From Petaurus breviceps papuanus (Eukaryota > Chordata > Mammalia > Diprotodontia > Petauridae): DNA of 64,000 bases. This document shows positions 10,807 to 21,868 of this stretch, piece after piece. The stretch covers positions 98,152,582-98,216,581 of the forward strand of contig JAMXIF010001253.1 of assembly GCA_028583685.1 (NCBI GenBank), written 5' to 3'. The translations under genes and the position numbers were made by a program. The notes under the pieces are model-generated. The model saw only the letters and a program-made list of their open reading frames with translations, searched no databases and had not been told where the DNA came from. Each line of letters opens with the position of its first letter. The stretch's first letter is position 1.

Positions 10807-12750
10807 TCAGAACACACTGAATACACTTTTAAATTTAATCCATATTATTAACATTTTCTACATTGCCTTCCTAAGTCTTGATCATCAATAAAACAATAAA
10901 GTAAGCCTTAATTTGTTAACATTTGTTCCATTTGAGGTGTAGATGTTCACTGGAAATTTAACAATTAGCTCTCAAGTTGGTTTCAACTGGTTTCAACACA
11001 CCCCTGCTGAGAACTGGATAGAAATTCCTCTAGGTAATGGTCTCTAGTGTGAGTTTCTGGATGGTTGCTAAAGAGGCTGTGGTGGTAGACAAGAGAAGAG
11101 TCAAGTGTTTGCTGACTTAAGGGTGATCTCTGTATATCTTAAGCACAGCCTCAGACTCTTCAACTATTTTTTATTTGTATTGGGGAATGGAGTGGAATAT
11201 AAGCCATATTTGGGAAGTGAATTGGAGCTAGTCTCTAGAGGATGTATCTAGCTACAGCTGTAACATCTTGACCTAGACCCTTGTAAAAATACAGTGCATA
11301 GTTGTGTGACCATCCTGTTGTCTCTATTTTTAGGTAGTTAACATAACTGCACAATCTTCAGGGACACATGAAGTGATGTTCTGGACCCGAAGTTAGATTC
11401 ATCCTAGTTGTTTGTATTACTACATAGTGATGTCTGTGTGGTGATGGTTCCCATGGAAACAAAATAATAACATCACTTCCCAAAATGAGAAATGCCTAGA
11501 AACTCCTATGGAAAACTTGCATTTTATTTCCCAATCTTGCTAAGCTAAAATCCATTGTGCCTTTTCTGTTTAAATAAAAGAAACATTAATTAATAAGTAT
11601 AACTAGATTATTAATAAAGGCATTTTGCTGTTTTGAGGTAGGCTTTCTATTTTACTAAATCTCTTTAAGTTAATTTTGAATATTACAATAAATCTTTGCT
11701 AAGGACTTCATTGAACTGTGAAAACATTTTCTCTGAGGCTATAATTTTTAGAACCACATTAGACTCCTTTTCCTAGGATACTTATGGGAATTGAAATGTC
11801 TCTGTACCTGGAATAGGATAGTTAAGGTACTAAATTGAACCAATAGAAAATCAATTTGAATACAGTAAAAGAATTCCAGAATAAGTATTATAAAACTATT
11901 ATGTTGGATGAAATAATTTTGTAGGAAAAGTCTTTTATTAGCAACAATTTTGCATATAGCCTCATATTCTATGTGGGCCAGAATTTATAATTTTAGTATT
12001 TTAAAAATGATTATTAACCGGGCAATACAGAACAATTGAAATATGCAAAAGCATTTGGAAAACTCTTAATTTTGCATGGTCATTTAAAAAAAATACTCAA
12101 TGGCTCCTGAACAGTATATTTAATAATTAATAGACACTTTAATATATATATGGATATATAAGATATACCAATAGTAGAATTAATAGCTTATATAATTGTG
12201 TATCATATATACATATATATTTAAGTATTACAAAGTATTATTACAAAACCCATAAAATCTGGAGTTCATATGAATGAATTAACATATAAAATGTATGCAC
12301 AGAGATATAGGTCAGGAATAAATTGAATTTTCATAGTAGAAAGTAGGGGTTAGTCTATAATTATATTGGACATCACCAAGCACACCTGATAGAAAGACAG
12401 TCAAAGTTAACTCAAGAACTTGTGCACATATTCATGAAGTAAATAAATCTTGGGATGAATGAAGTTGTTTCTATGCAGTGTTTATGAGAATAAAGTGTTT
12501 CTTTTCATGTACCAAAACAACCAACAAAAATATTTAGAATTAAGCTAAATATAGTTGCTACAGTCATGGAAATGAATAATCAATGTAATATTAACATTAA
12601 AGTTTAAATAATCATATTTCTACCAAATTCTACACTTAATTTTTGGCTTTATTTGTATAGACCTTAAAAAGTTAATTTAACTGTTGCTGTCTTAAGTTTT
12701 ATCCCTAGTTCCACAGGATTCCAGTGCTCTTGTCCACTATGCCATGGTCA
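10807..12750. other. AT-rich unique DNA with an X-box-like palindrome
   Basis: No transposon is recognised. A 14-base palindrome-like RFX/X-box motif lies at 11447-11460. The block around 11300-11560 is less AT-biased than its surroundings and could be a distal regulatory element. TA-rich runs are at 12140-12230. Confidence 0.45.
11447..11460. promoter_or_regulatory. X-box-like (RFX) motif
   Basis: GTTCCCATGGAAAC has two opposed half-sites (GTTCCC/GGAAAC) and matches the GTTNCCATGGNAAC form bound by RFX factors. It is a motif match only; occupancy cannot be judged from sequence. It sits about 34 kb upstream of the KLHL23 promoter in unique sequence. Confidence 0.35.
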
Positions 12751-12835
12751 AATCACAAAATTCCTAGAGTTGGAAGAGAACTAAGAAATCCCCCGGTATG
12801 ACCTGCATCTGACAGAGGGATCCCACAGTCTTCCT
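12751..12835 (+). repeat. Ancient CR1/L3 or MIR3-type repeat, left part
   Basis: 'cctagagttggaagagaact' followed by 'acctgcatctgacagaggga' is an old mammalian repeat. It resumes at 13421-13497 (cctccatttaaagtctctag) and again at 16544-16630 (gtaaatttttactgacattt). It is therefore the host of two later insertions: an L1 3' end and the HAL1. Confidence 0.55.
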
Positions 12836-13420
12836 CTTTTTTTAAATACATTTATTTATTTTTCAACATTAATTTTTTAAAGATTTTTGTTACAATTTTT
12901 TTTCTCCCTTCTTACCATTCCCCCTCCCCAAGACAGCAAGCAATCTTATATAAGCTATATACGTACAATCATATTAAACATTTCCACATTAGTCATGTTG
13001 TCAAAAAAGAATCAGAACAAAAGGGGAAAACCACGAGAAAGAAAAAAAAGTGAAAATTGTATGTTTTGATTTTCATTCAGACTCCATAGTTCTTTCTATG
13101 AATGTGGATACCATTTTCCATTGAGTCTTTTGCAATTATCTTAGATCATTGTATTCCTGAGAAGAGGCAAGTCCAGGTGTGGGGAACCCATGACCTTGAG
13201 GCCACATGTAGCCTCAAAGCCACAGGTTCCCCACCTCTGGCCAAGTCTATTCAAGTTGATCATTACACAATATTGTTGTTACTGTGTATAGTGTTCTCCT
13301 GGTTCTGCTCACTTCACTCAGCATCAGTTCATATGAGTCCAGGTTTTTCTGAAATTTGCCTGTTCATCATTTTTTATAGCACAATGGTAGAATCCTACAT
13401 TCTTAACAAGTAATCATGTA
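12836..13420 (-). mobile_element. L1 3' end (5'-truncated)
   Basis: The T-rich left edge is the tail of a minus-strand copy. 'ttgttacaattttttttctc', 'catattaaacatttccacat' and 'tctcctggttctgctcactt' match the other L1 3' ends in the window. A 66-bp hAT fragment is inserted at 13174-13239. The 103-residue ORF at 13102-13413 lies within this element and is not a gene. Confidence 0.85.
13174..13239. mobile_element. Very short hAT-type MITE
   Basis: The ends CAGGTGTGGGGAACC and GGTTCCCCACCTCTG are inverted repeats with one mismatch. The flanks ggcaagtc (13166-13173) and gccaagtc (13240-13247) are an 8-base duplication with one mismatch, the hallmark of hAT elements. Removing the 66 bases restores the L1 sequence. 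It is close to the minimum of two TIRs plus about 36 bases. Confidence 0.85.
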
Positions 13421-13482
13421 GCCTCCATTTAAAGTCTCTAGTGAAGAAGACAGCACATACTTCCTCTCTAAGACAATTCTTT

Positions 13483-13497
13483 TAGACACTGTTAGCT
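13483..13497. repeat. Target-site duplication of the HAL1, left copy
   Basis: tagacactgttagct, identical over 15 bases to 16529-16543. Confidence 0.95.
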
Positions 13498-14199
13498 ATA
13501 GGCGGAGTAGAAGCACGACCTTCCCGCAGCTCCGGCTTCCACCCTCCCCAATCCATGTAAAAAGGGGACTCTAAACAAACTTTGGAGCTGCAGAACCCAC
13601 AAAATGACACAGAGAAGCTGGCCTCCCGCTGAGGACAGCCCGGCAGGCCGGCAGGAATCGGCCAGCGCAGCGCTCTGGGAGCTGAGCCCAGCACCACGCC
13701 GAGGCTTTAGCCCCAGGACAGGCCTGACCAGCCGCCAGCCAGAGGGACTCCAGATCAGCAGCAGCTGTGGCCATTTCCAGATTTATCAATACATAGATGC
13801 GAAGGACAAGGTGAGAGGCCAGTGCAGTCTGGACTTTGGGACCCAGGAAGTGGGAGTGCATGGCTTTTACCCCCGGAGTGAGAAACCACTGAGACACCAG
13901 CACAGCCTGCCAGTGCCACTTGGCGGCTTCAGCTCCTGGCCTGCAGAGTGTAGGGGGACAAAGCACCAGTCTGAGTGGTCATCGCTCTTGCTTTAACCTG
14001 CTTTGATCTGGACTGCAGTCTGGGGTGGAGGTCCTGGGGTGTGTGTCCAGCTTGCCAGAGCATGTGGAGACCTCAGAGAGGGCACCCATCTAATACCTCT
14101 GGCATCTGAGAAAACCCCAGCCTTTGGAACGAAAACTCCCTTGTCTGGTGCAGAGTCCTACTGTGGCAAAAAGCCCAAGTCAAATCATTGAGTGGCAAA

Positions 14200-15261
14200 A
14201 TGAGCAGGCAAAGGAAACAAAGCAGACAGAAGATTCCAACATTACACTCCTATTTTGGGGATAAGAAAGAGCAAGGCATGGAACAGGAGGAAAACAGTGA
14301 AGTCAGAACTCCTGCACCAAATGCTTCAAAGGAAAATACAAGCTGGTTACAGGCCATAGAGGACCTTAAGAAGCAGATAAGAGAAGTGGAGGAAAAATTG
14401 GGAAGAGAAATGAGAACAATGCAAGAAAATTATGAAATGAGAGTCAACAGCCTGACTGAAGAAAATAATACCTTAAAAAACAGACTGACTCAAATGGCAA
14501 AGGAGGCTCAAGGAGGCAATGAGGAGAAGAATGCCTTAAAAAGTCAAATTGGCCAGATGGAAAAGGAGTCTCAAGAGCTCACTGAGGAGAATCATTGCTT
14601 CGGAATTGGATTGGAGCAAATGGAAGCTAATGACTTTATGAGAAATCAAGATGCTGTTAAACAGATCCAAACAAATGAAAGAATGGAAGGCAATGTGAAA
14701 TATCTCATGGGAAAAACCACTGACCTGGAAAATAGATCCAGGAGAGATAATTTAAAAATTATTGGACTGCCTGAGAGCCATGACCAAAGTAAGAGCCTGG
14801 AAAGCATCCTCCAGGAAGTTCTCAAGGAAAACTGCCCTGATATTTTGGAACCAGAGGGCAAAATGGAGGTTGGGGGAATCCACTGATCACCTCCTGAAAA
14901 AGATCCCCAAAGGAAAGCTCCTGGGAATATTATAGCCAGGTTCCGGAATTCCCAGATTGGGGAGAGAATATTGCAAGCAGCCAGGAAGAAACAATTTGAA
15001 TATTGTGGAAACACAATCAGGATAACCCAGGATCTGGCAGCTTCTGCACTGAGGGATCGAAGGGCATGGAATGTGATATTCCGGAGGTCAAGGGAGCTGG
15101 GATTAAAACCAAGAGTCACCTACCCAGCAAAACTGAGTATCATGTTTCAGGGGAAAACATGGTCATTCAGTGGAATACAGGACTTTCAAGCATTCTTGCT
15201 GAAAAAACCAGAGTTGAATAGAAAATTTGACGTTCAGATGCAAGAGGCAAGAGAAGCATGA
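14200..15261 (+). pseudogene. L1-type ORF1 protein of the HAL1, one in-frame TGA
   Basis: The ATG at 14200 opens a frame that would give 353 residues to the stop at 15259-15261. Order: a basic N-terminus (MSRQRKQSRQK), a long heptad-rich coiled coil (about residues 40-165), an RRM-like part with NLKIIGLPE, and the C-terminal domain with ARFRNSQIGERIL, ALRDRR and VTYPAKLS. This is the trimeric RNA-binding chaperone layout of L1 ORF1p (338 residues in human). The only break seen is TGA at 14884-14886, where relatives have Arg; it fits a CGA-to-TGA CpG change. No frameshift is needed. Confidence 0.9.
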
Positions 15262-15313
15262 GAGAGTGAACAGGGAAAGGAAATCATAAGGAACTTATCA
15301 AAGTTGAACTATT

Positions 15314-15465
15314 TTTTTTTTTGAAGCAATCGGGGTTGAGTGGCTTGTTCGGGGTTGCATGGCCAGTTGTTGTTTCTGGGTGTGGTGCTGAGTGTCTGGG
15401 CCTGGATTTGATCCGGGTCATCCCGGCACTGGAGCCAGTGCTCTTGCTCGCTGAGCCACCTGGCC
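15314..15465 (-). mobile_element. tRNA-derived SINE inside the HAL1 3' UTR
   Basis: On the minus strand: ggccaggtggctcagcgagc, then 'agagcactggctccagtgcc', a body with 'caccacacccagaaac'-like text, and an A tail. It is flanked by aaagttgaactatt at 15300-15313 and 15466-15479 (14 bases, identical). It belongs to the second SINE subfamily, with GCTCAGCGAG in the head. Confidence 0.95.
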
Positions 15466-16192
15466 AAAGTTGAACTATTAACATTCCTACATGGAAAAAC
15501 AATAATTGTAACCTATGAAACTTTTCTCAGTAGTTGAAGGGATTAGAAATATATATGTCTTTATATGAGGGTATGCGGGCATATGAATACATATGTGAAT
15601 GTGTATATATACGTTTACAGGTATACATAGATAGAGGGCACAGGACCAATTTAACAGGAAGGGATGATACTTAAAAGGTGAAATTAAGAGGTGAGAGGAA
15701 TATAATGAGAGGAGATGGGGAGAGACAGAGTGGGGCAAACTATCTCATACAGAAGAGGCAAGGGAAAATGGTAACAATGGAGTGGAAGAATAGGAAGGCA
15801 AAAGGGAATAGGTCAACCTTATTCCTATTGAATCTGGCTTGAGAAGGGAGGGAAATACACACTAAATAGGGGATCTCACCCTCCAGGAGAATAGGGGGGG
15901 AAGGGGATGTGAGGGGGGATGATGGAAGGGAGGGCAGGCTGGGGGGGAGGGAATTTGGAAGCACCCACTTTTGAAAAGGGACAGGATCAGGGTAGAGAAT
16001 AGAACAGGTGTGGGGTGGGATAGAAGGGAGGGAAATATAGTCAGTCTTTTACAATACATCTACTATGTTATTGTTTTGCATTAGCCACACATGTACAACC
16101 TATACTGAGCTGCTTGTCCCCCCAGTGGGGGTGGGTGGCAGGGGGGGAAGGGAATGAATCTGGAATTGAAAGTTTTAAAATCAAATATTCAA

Positions 16193-16194
<2 letters not shown>

Positions 16195-16226
<32 letters not shown>

Positions 16227-16250
16227 ATACATATATATATATATATATAC
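16195..16250. repeat. TA/TG microsatellite
   Basis: (TA)n-(TG)n-(TA)n run in the HAL1 3' UTR. Confidence 0.95.
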
Positions 16251-16528
16251 TATTATTAATACCATCTTACATGTAATTAAGAAAAAAGATATGCAGGCAC
16301 TGAGGCATGGAGATCCACTGGAGGAGTTGAGACGGGTGTGGGGGAGAATATGGGAGAGAGTGGATTGGAGGTGGGGATGTCCTGTGGGACTGCTGTTTTG
16401 GGGGGATGAGTGGGGGAAAAACGGGGAGAGAATTTGTAACTCAGGATCTGGTGGAAACGAATGATGTAAATCAGCAGTTAATAAAAAAAAATTTAACAAG
16501 TAAAAATAAATAAATAAATAAAAAGAAA

Positions 16529-16543
16529 TAGACACTGTTAGCT
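16529..16543. repeat. Target-site duplication of the HAL1, right copy
   Basis: Identical to 13483-13497, directly after the A-rich tail. Confidence 0.95.
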
Positions 16544-16639
16544 CTAACTGCTAGTAAATTTTTACTGACATTTCACTTAAATCTTCCTCTTTAGAACTTA
16601 CCATTTGCTCCTAGTACTACGATATGAGTCCAAGTTCAA

Positions 16640-17610
16640 TACCTTTTTCAATTTTTTTTGTTTTATTAATGTCTTTTATCATTATGTCACAATAATTTTT
16701 CTAACCAACCATAGCAGATTAAGCCCTTTCTTGTGACAAAGCAAATTGATCCCATACAGATACTTTCTCTGACAATGTAGCAATAGTGAATCCTCCCTTT
16801 CTGCCATAAGGGAAGAGGGATGTTTTATTATTTCATCTCCAGAAAAACTTCACTAGGTTTTTTTTTTTTATTACTCAGAGTTCAACTTCTTTTTAGTGTT
16901 ACACCATTGTAGCCATTATGTAGATCATCCTCTTGGTTCTTCTCATTTTGCTCTGTATCAGTTGATATAAATCTTCCCATTTTTCTTTAACTCCTCATAT
17001 TCATTTCTAACTATACAGTAAATTGTTTATTACATTCACGCACCATAATTTTTCAGCCTTTGTCAAAGTAATGGGCACCCATTTTACTTCTAATTCTTTA
17101 CTACTACCAAAAAAAAAATACTGCTATGAATGTTTGGGTATACTGCTTCTGTCTTTCACTTTCTGGGTTATATGATCTATCATGGGATTACTGGGTCTAA
17201 GAATATAAACAGTTTAGTCATTTTTTTCTTGCATAATTTTAAATTGCTTTCCCGAATGACCTCTAGTCTATTTTTTCACATAGCCGAAATTTCCCACTGT
17301 ATCCTTTCCTTTTCCTACTCCCAGATACCCATCCCTTATAGGAAATAGTTTTGATTTATATATAGTCTTTCTTTTTATTACTGAGTTCCTTAGGGTATTT
17401 TGCCTAGTAATAGAATCCCTGAGTCAAACGTTCTGGACATTTTGGTGACTTTATCTGATGAACTCCATATTGCTTTCCAGAGTGGTTGTTCTAATTCACA
17501 GCTCTACTAACAATGCCTTAGTGTACTTATATTTCCACAACTCATCCAAAATTGACTATTCCCACTTTTTTCCTAATCTGCAAGTCAGTGAAACTGAAAA
17601 TGTGTTTTAA
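16640..17610 (-). mobile_element. L1 3' region (ORF2 C-terminal part and 3' UTR)
   Basis: Antisense L1. 'ttctcattttgctctgtatc', 'attacattcacgcaccataa', 'tatcatgggattactgggtc' and 'attgctttccagagtggttg' match the other minus-strand L1 3' ends in order. It is old, with many changes. Confidence 0.8.
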
Positions 17611-17739
17611 TTTGCAGTTGAGACATGTTTCCATGTAATTGTAGTTTGCAAATCTTCTTTTGAAAATTAAATATACTTTGACCACTAAGTATTATCTGAC
17701 TTATGCAAGATAGCTGTCTGAATATTTGAACATATACTA

Positions 17740-18760
17740 TGTCCTCTCAGCCTCTCCAAGTCTTCTCTTATCCAGGATAAAAATTCCTAGCCTCTTCCCC
17801 CATATTTTCAAGTCTTTAGTCCCTTTACCATCCTGCTTGTACAATCTTTTGGACCCACTCCAGTTTGAGCAATGTACTTCCTAAAATGCCCAGAACTGAA
17901 CACAAAACTCCAGATGTGATCAGACCAGTGCAGAGCACAGCAAGACAATTACCTCCCTTGTTCTAAGCCTTATGCCTCACTTAAAGTATCCTAAGGTCAA
18001 ATTATCTTTTTTGGCTGCTGTGTCACACTGTAGTGGAAGATATCTACTCATGTCCCCTTCTTGTGGGCTGGGCCAGTTCTTTTCCTTAACTTGTATCAAA
18101 AATTGTCCTTGAGCCTTAATAAGCTCAGGGGCCTACGACTTAAGGCTTTTTGGCTGCCTTGTAGACAAAAAACCGGGTGGCTTTAGACAGCTGACCCAGC
18201 AACATGACCAACTAGAAGCAATGCTCAAATGAATCAACCCAGTGTCCTTGATAAATATCCTTGTTGAATATTGTTCCCCTGCCTATTGCTAAGTAAATCT
18301 TGTTTTGTTAGCTGCTAAAACTTCTGTGAGTTTCATTTTGTTCCAGATCCTAAACTACCAGGAGACTATCCCAAGAAAGGCCTTCCCTACAACACTCACT
18401 GTCATAATAAACTTACAATCTATTAAAAAACCAACTCTTTTTTTTTCTTACATGAACTGCTATCTAGCTATGCCTCCCTCAACTGTGTACTTGTGCAGCT
18501 GACTTTTGGAATTCAAGTATAAGAGTATTTATTCATCCCTATGAAATTTCATTTTCATCCTAGTTCTGACCAGGTTAGTGATTCAGGACAACCTCATTGC
18601 CCCCTTAAAGAAAATCTAGCCCAGCCTACTTTAAGCAAATACTGCTCCTACTATACTCCTTTTGTTCAACTCTGGGTTCAAGTCATTGTCCATTCTGCTG
18701 TCTGTCTCAGATATACATACAAATTCAACAGATTTGTCCTTTCAAATGCATGTTAAAATT
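17740..18760 (-). repeat. CR1/L3-type LINE fragment, split by an LTR
   Basis: Antisense CR1/L3 C-terminal reverse-transcriptase region: 'taccatcctgcttgtacaat', 'tgcccagaactgaacacaaa', 'gatcagaccagtgcagagca', 'ttttggctgctgtgtcacac'. It resumes after the LTR at 18395 with 'aaacttacaatctattaaaa' and 'tgtacttgtgcagctgactt'. It is better preserved than the copy at 2.3 kb. Confidence 0.75.
18029..18394 (+). mobile_element. Solo LTR of an endogenous retrovirus-like element
   Basis: The block interrupts the CR1/L3 copy cleanly. It starts tgtagtggaag and ends ccctacaaca (TG...CA). Flanks cacac and ctcac are a 5-base duplication with one mismatch. 366 bp. No internal sequence remains. Old. Confidence 0.6.
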
Positions 18761-19255
18761 TGAGCACTAGACATTGTTCATCCACTTGGGCTTTCCTGTA
18801 TACATGATCAGGCCAAACTTTTGAGTGATTAGAGAGTTCTTTCAAAAGTCTCTACATTGTTCTGGGGCTTGGTGAAATCAACACAACATCACCTACAAAC
18901 AGGAGAATCCAGAGAACCTCACAAGAAACCTCTCTTCAACTTAGTCTCTGCACTGGATCTCCCATCAGAGTGGTGAATGGCAAGTGTATATTTCTGTTTA
19001 TGCCTTACCTGATGTGTATGATTAGAGAGTCATTGAACATTATTATATTTTTTAGTGAATCCTGGATGATTTAATGCATGGATGGGAGAACACCTTCTTG
19101 AAAAAGAATTTGTAAAGCGGTGTTTGCTCTATCAAATTCTTTTTCATAATCACCAAACAAGCATATATTCTTCATGTTTTTTAGTCAATTGTGAAATGGT
19201 AAAGATGTGGTCCATTGTGAGAGTTTTTGTATTTATTTAGTATTTAATTTTTACA
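18761..19255 (-). repeat. RTE-type LINE fragment
   Basis: Antisense text around 19120-19215 (tctatcaaattctttttcat, aacaagcatatattcttcat, aaagatgtggtccattgtga) matches the palm region of RTE/BovB-group reverse transcriptases, in the block about young pseudo-Asp motifs. The frame is broken throughout. Left boundary uncertain. Confidence 0.55.
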
Positions 19256-19840
19256 TGTTGTAAGCACAAGCAAGGTGGGATTTTTGTTGTTTTCTTTTTG
19301 GAGTTCAGTTTCCCAGGCCCAGGCTAAATTTTAAACATCTGAAGGATTAATCTCCTTTGAATCCTGATAATTCACAGTTGTGCTGAGTCATGTAGGTTTT
19401 GTGCCTTCTGACTCTGAGCCAATCAGGTGCAAGTCTTTGTTATAAATTCTGGAGGGTTAGTGTTTTGATTTGGGGGTTCATTCATCAGAAGGATCTTTTG
19501 ATTTCCTGGTGGGGACTCTGAGTAGCCATATGTTCAGAGTCCCCCAACTGCTTAGATGTCTGTGCTCCCTCAATCTAGTGATGTACATAAAGTGTATAGC
19601 AATCTTGCTATGTTCAGACAGCTGGAGCTCTGTCTGTTGGTCTTTGAGCTAATGTCTCTCTTTGTATTTTTTCTGCTTGTATTTTCTCCATGTTCAGGGT
19701 GCTGACCTTTCCCCTGAACTAGTGAATGTAATTTTAAAAAGATTATTGACCCCTTAAAAGTTGCTTTCCTTTAAGAAATGCATATCAAAGAACCTGTGCT
19801 AGCAGGACATCCTGGGCATACTAGGGTGCCTGCTACTACA
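19256..19840 (+). mobile_element. LTR of the TGTAAT...CTACA family
   Basis: The 3' 90 bases (agttgctttcctttaagaaa ... cctgctactaca) match the minus-strand LTRs at 43.0, 55.3 and 56.4 kb. Upstream are a TATA-like 'ttataaattctgg' and a U3-like region. It lies directly at the 5' edge of the long L1. No clear target duplication was found, so the left end is approximate. It looks older than the three intron/upstream copies. Confidence 0.7.
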
Positions 19841-20312
19841 CAGTGAGTTACAGGAGGGAATAGCAAGCCTATACTAGTAGGGGACTTTAATTTTCCCCGC
19901 TCAGAACTAGATAAATCTAACCATGGAATTAACAAGAAAGAAGTTGAGGTGAACAGAATTTTAGAAAAGCTAGATATAACAGATCTCTAGAGAAAATTGA
20001 GTGGAGATAGAAAAGAATATACCCTTTTAATCAGCAATACATGGCACCTATGCAAAAATCGACCATGTATTAGGGCATAAAAGCCTCAAATTTAAATGTA
20101 GGAGAGCAGAGATATTAAATGCCTCCTTTTAAAATCATATGCCATAAAATTTACATTCAATAAATGTCAGTGAAAATATAGATCAAAAATTAATTGGAAA
20201 CGAAATAATCTAGTCTTAAAGAATAAGGAGATCAAAGAAGAAATCATAGAAATAATAATTAAAAAGGATAACAACAATGAGAAAATATATCAAAATTTAT
20301 GGAAAATTTATG

Positions 20313-20459
20313 AGCCAGGTGGCTCAGCGAGTAAGAGCACCGGCTCCAGTGTCGGGATGACCTGGATCAAATCCGGGCTCAGATACTCAGCACCACACCC
20401 AGAAATAACTGGCCGTGTAACCTTGAGCAAGTTACTTAACCCCTATTGCTTTAAAAAAA
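20313..20459 (+). mobile_element. tRNA-derived SINE inside L1 (GCTCAGCGAG subfamily)
   Basis: Head agccaggtggctcagcgagt, then 'gagcaccggctccagtgtcg', 'caccacacccagaaataact', 'gagcaagttacttaacccct' and an A tail. Flanked by aaaatttatg at 20303-20312 and 20460-20469. Confidence 0.94.
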
Positions 20460-21708
20460 AAAATTTATGGAATGCAGCCAAAGCATTACTTAGCGGAAAA
20501 TTTATTTTTCTAAATATTTACAGTAAGAAGACAGAGAAAGACTAGATCAATGAATTGGGCATATAACAACAACAAAAAAAAACAACTAGAAAAAGAACAA
20601 ATTAAAAATTCTCAACTGAGCACCAAATTGGAAATCCTGAAACTGAAAATCAAAGGTGAGATTAATAAAATTGAAAGTAAGAAAAATAGTGAGTAATAAA
20701 TAAAACCTTGAACAGGTTTTATGGGGAAAAAAAGATAAATCATTGGTTAATTTGACTTTTTTAAAAAGAAGAAAATCAAATTTCCAGTATCAAAAACAAA
20801 AGGGCTGAATTCACCACTAATGAAGAGGAAATTAAAGCAATCATTAGGAATTTTTTTGCCCAACTATATGCCAATTAATCTGACAATCTAAGTGAAATCG
20901 ATGAATATTTATGAAAATATAAATTGCCCAGATTAACAGAAGAGGAAATAGAATACTTAAATAACCCTACCTTAGAAAAAGAAATTGAACAAGCCATCAA
21001 AGAACTCCCTAACAAAAAATCCCCAGGGCCAGATGGGTTCACAAGCGAATTCTCCCCAACATTTAAAGAATAATTCATTCCAACACTATAAAAACTATTT
21101 GGAAAAATAGGTGGAGTCCTATTAAATTCCTTTTGTGACACGAATATGGTACTAATACCTAAACCAGGAAAACTTAAAAATAGAGAAAGAAAACTATGGA
21201 TCAATTTCCCTAATGAATATTGATACAAAAATTTTAAATAAAATACTAGCAAGAAGATTACAGCAACATATCACAAAGATCATACACTGTGACAAAGGGA
21301 GATTTATACCAGGAATGTAGGGTTGATTCAATATTAGGGAAACTATCAGCATAATTGACCCTATCAATAACAAAACCCACAGAAATTATACGATTATCTT
21401 AAGCGATGCAGAAAAAGCTTTTGACAAAATACAGTACTCATTCCTATTGAAAACACTAGAGCACAGGAATAAAGAGTGTTTTCCTTAATATGATAAGTAG
21501 CATCTATCTAAAACCATCAGTAAGCATTATCTGTAATAGAGATAAGCTAGAAGCTCTCTCAATAAGATCAAGGATAAAACCAGGATGCCCATTATTGACC
21601 ACTTTTATTCAATGTTGTACTAGGAATGTTGGTTTTAGCAATAAGATAAGAAAAAAAATTGAAGTTGAAAGAAATTAGAATAGACAATGAGGAAACAAAA
21701 CTGTCACT

Positions 21709-21868
21709 TTTTTTTTTTTTTTGCTTTTTGGAGGGGGGAAGGTATGACAATTGGTATTAAGTGACTTGCCCAAGGTTACATGGCTAGTTTTTGTGTTAAG
21801 TGTATGAGGCTGGAATTGAATTCAGGTCCAGGGCTGGTGCTCTATTCACTGTGCCACCTAGCCACCCC
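21709..21868 (-). mobile_element. tRNA-derived SINE inside L1
   Basis: On the minus strand: ggggtggctaggtggcacag, with 'gcaagtcacttaatacc' and a long A tail. It is flanked by aaaactgtcact (21697-21708) and aaaactatcact (21869-21880), one mismatch in 12. It separates the L1 palm region just before the FADN motif. Confidence 0.94.

Larger units (their letters stand above)
13498..16528 (+). mobile_element. HAL1 (half-L1) retrotransposon, full length
   Basis: A complete non-LTR element of about 3.0 kb (2.9 kb without a later SINE). It has an identical 15-base target duplication on both sides and an A-rich 3' end. Order: a GC-rich 5' UTR (13498-14199), ORF1 of L1 type (14200-15261), then a 3' UTR with purine-rich, G-rich blocks, a TA/TG microsatellite and a terminal A/TAAA tail. 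There is no endonuclease or reverse-transcriptase ORF. Known HAL1 families keep L1 ORF1 but lack ORF2 and rely on another LINE's enzymes. The perfect duplication and nearly open ORF1 suggest recent insertion. An internally deleted L1 is the alternative. Confidence 0.85.

Noticed and set aside
10542-10851. Ser/Leu/Phe-rich (minus) and Arg/Glu/Lys-rich (plus) ORFs
   Set aside because: Both are translations of the purine microsatellite.
13604-13996. 130-residue ORF in the HAL1 5' UTR (and its antisense)
   Set aside because: GC-rich 5' UTR sequence gives long frames on both strands. No match to ORF1 or to any family I know, though a 5' UTR ORF cannot be excluded.
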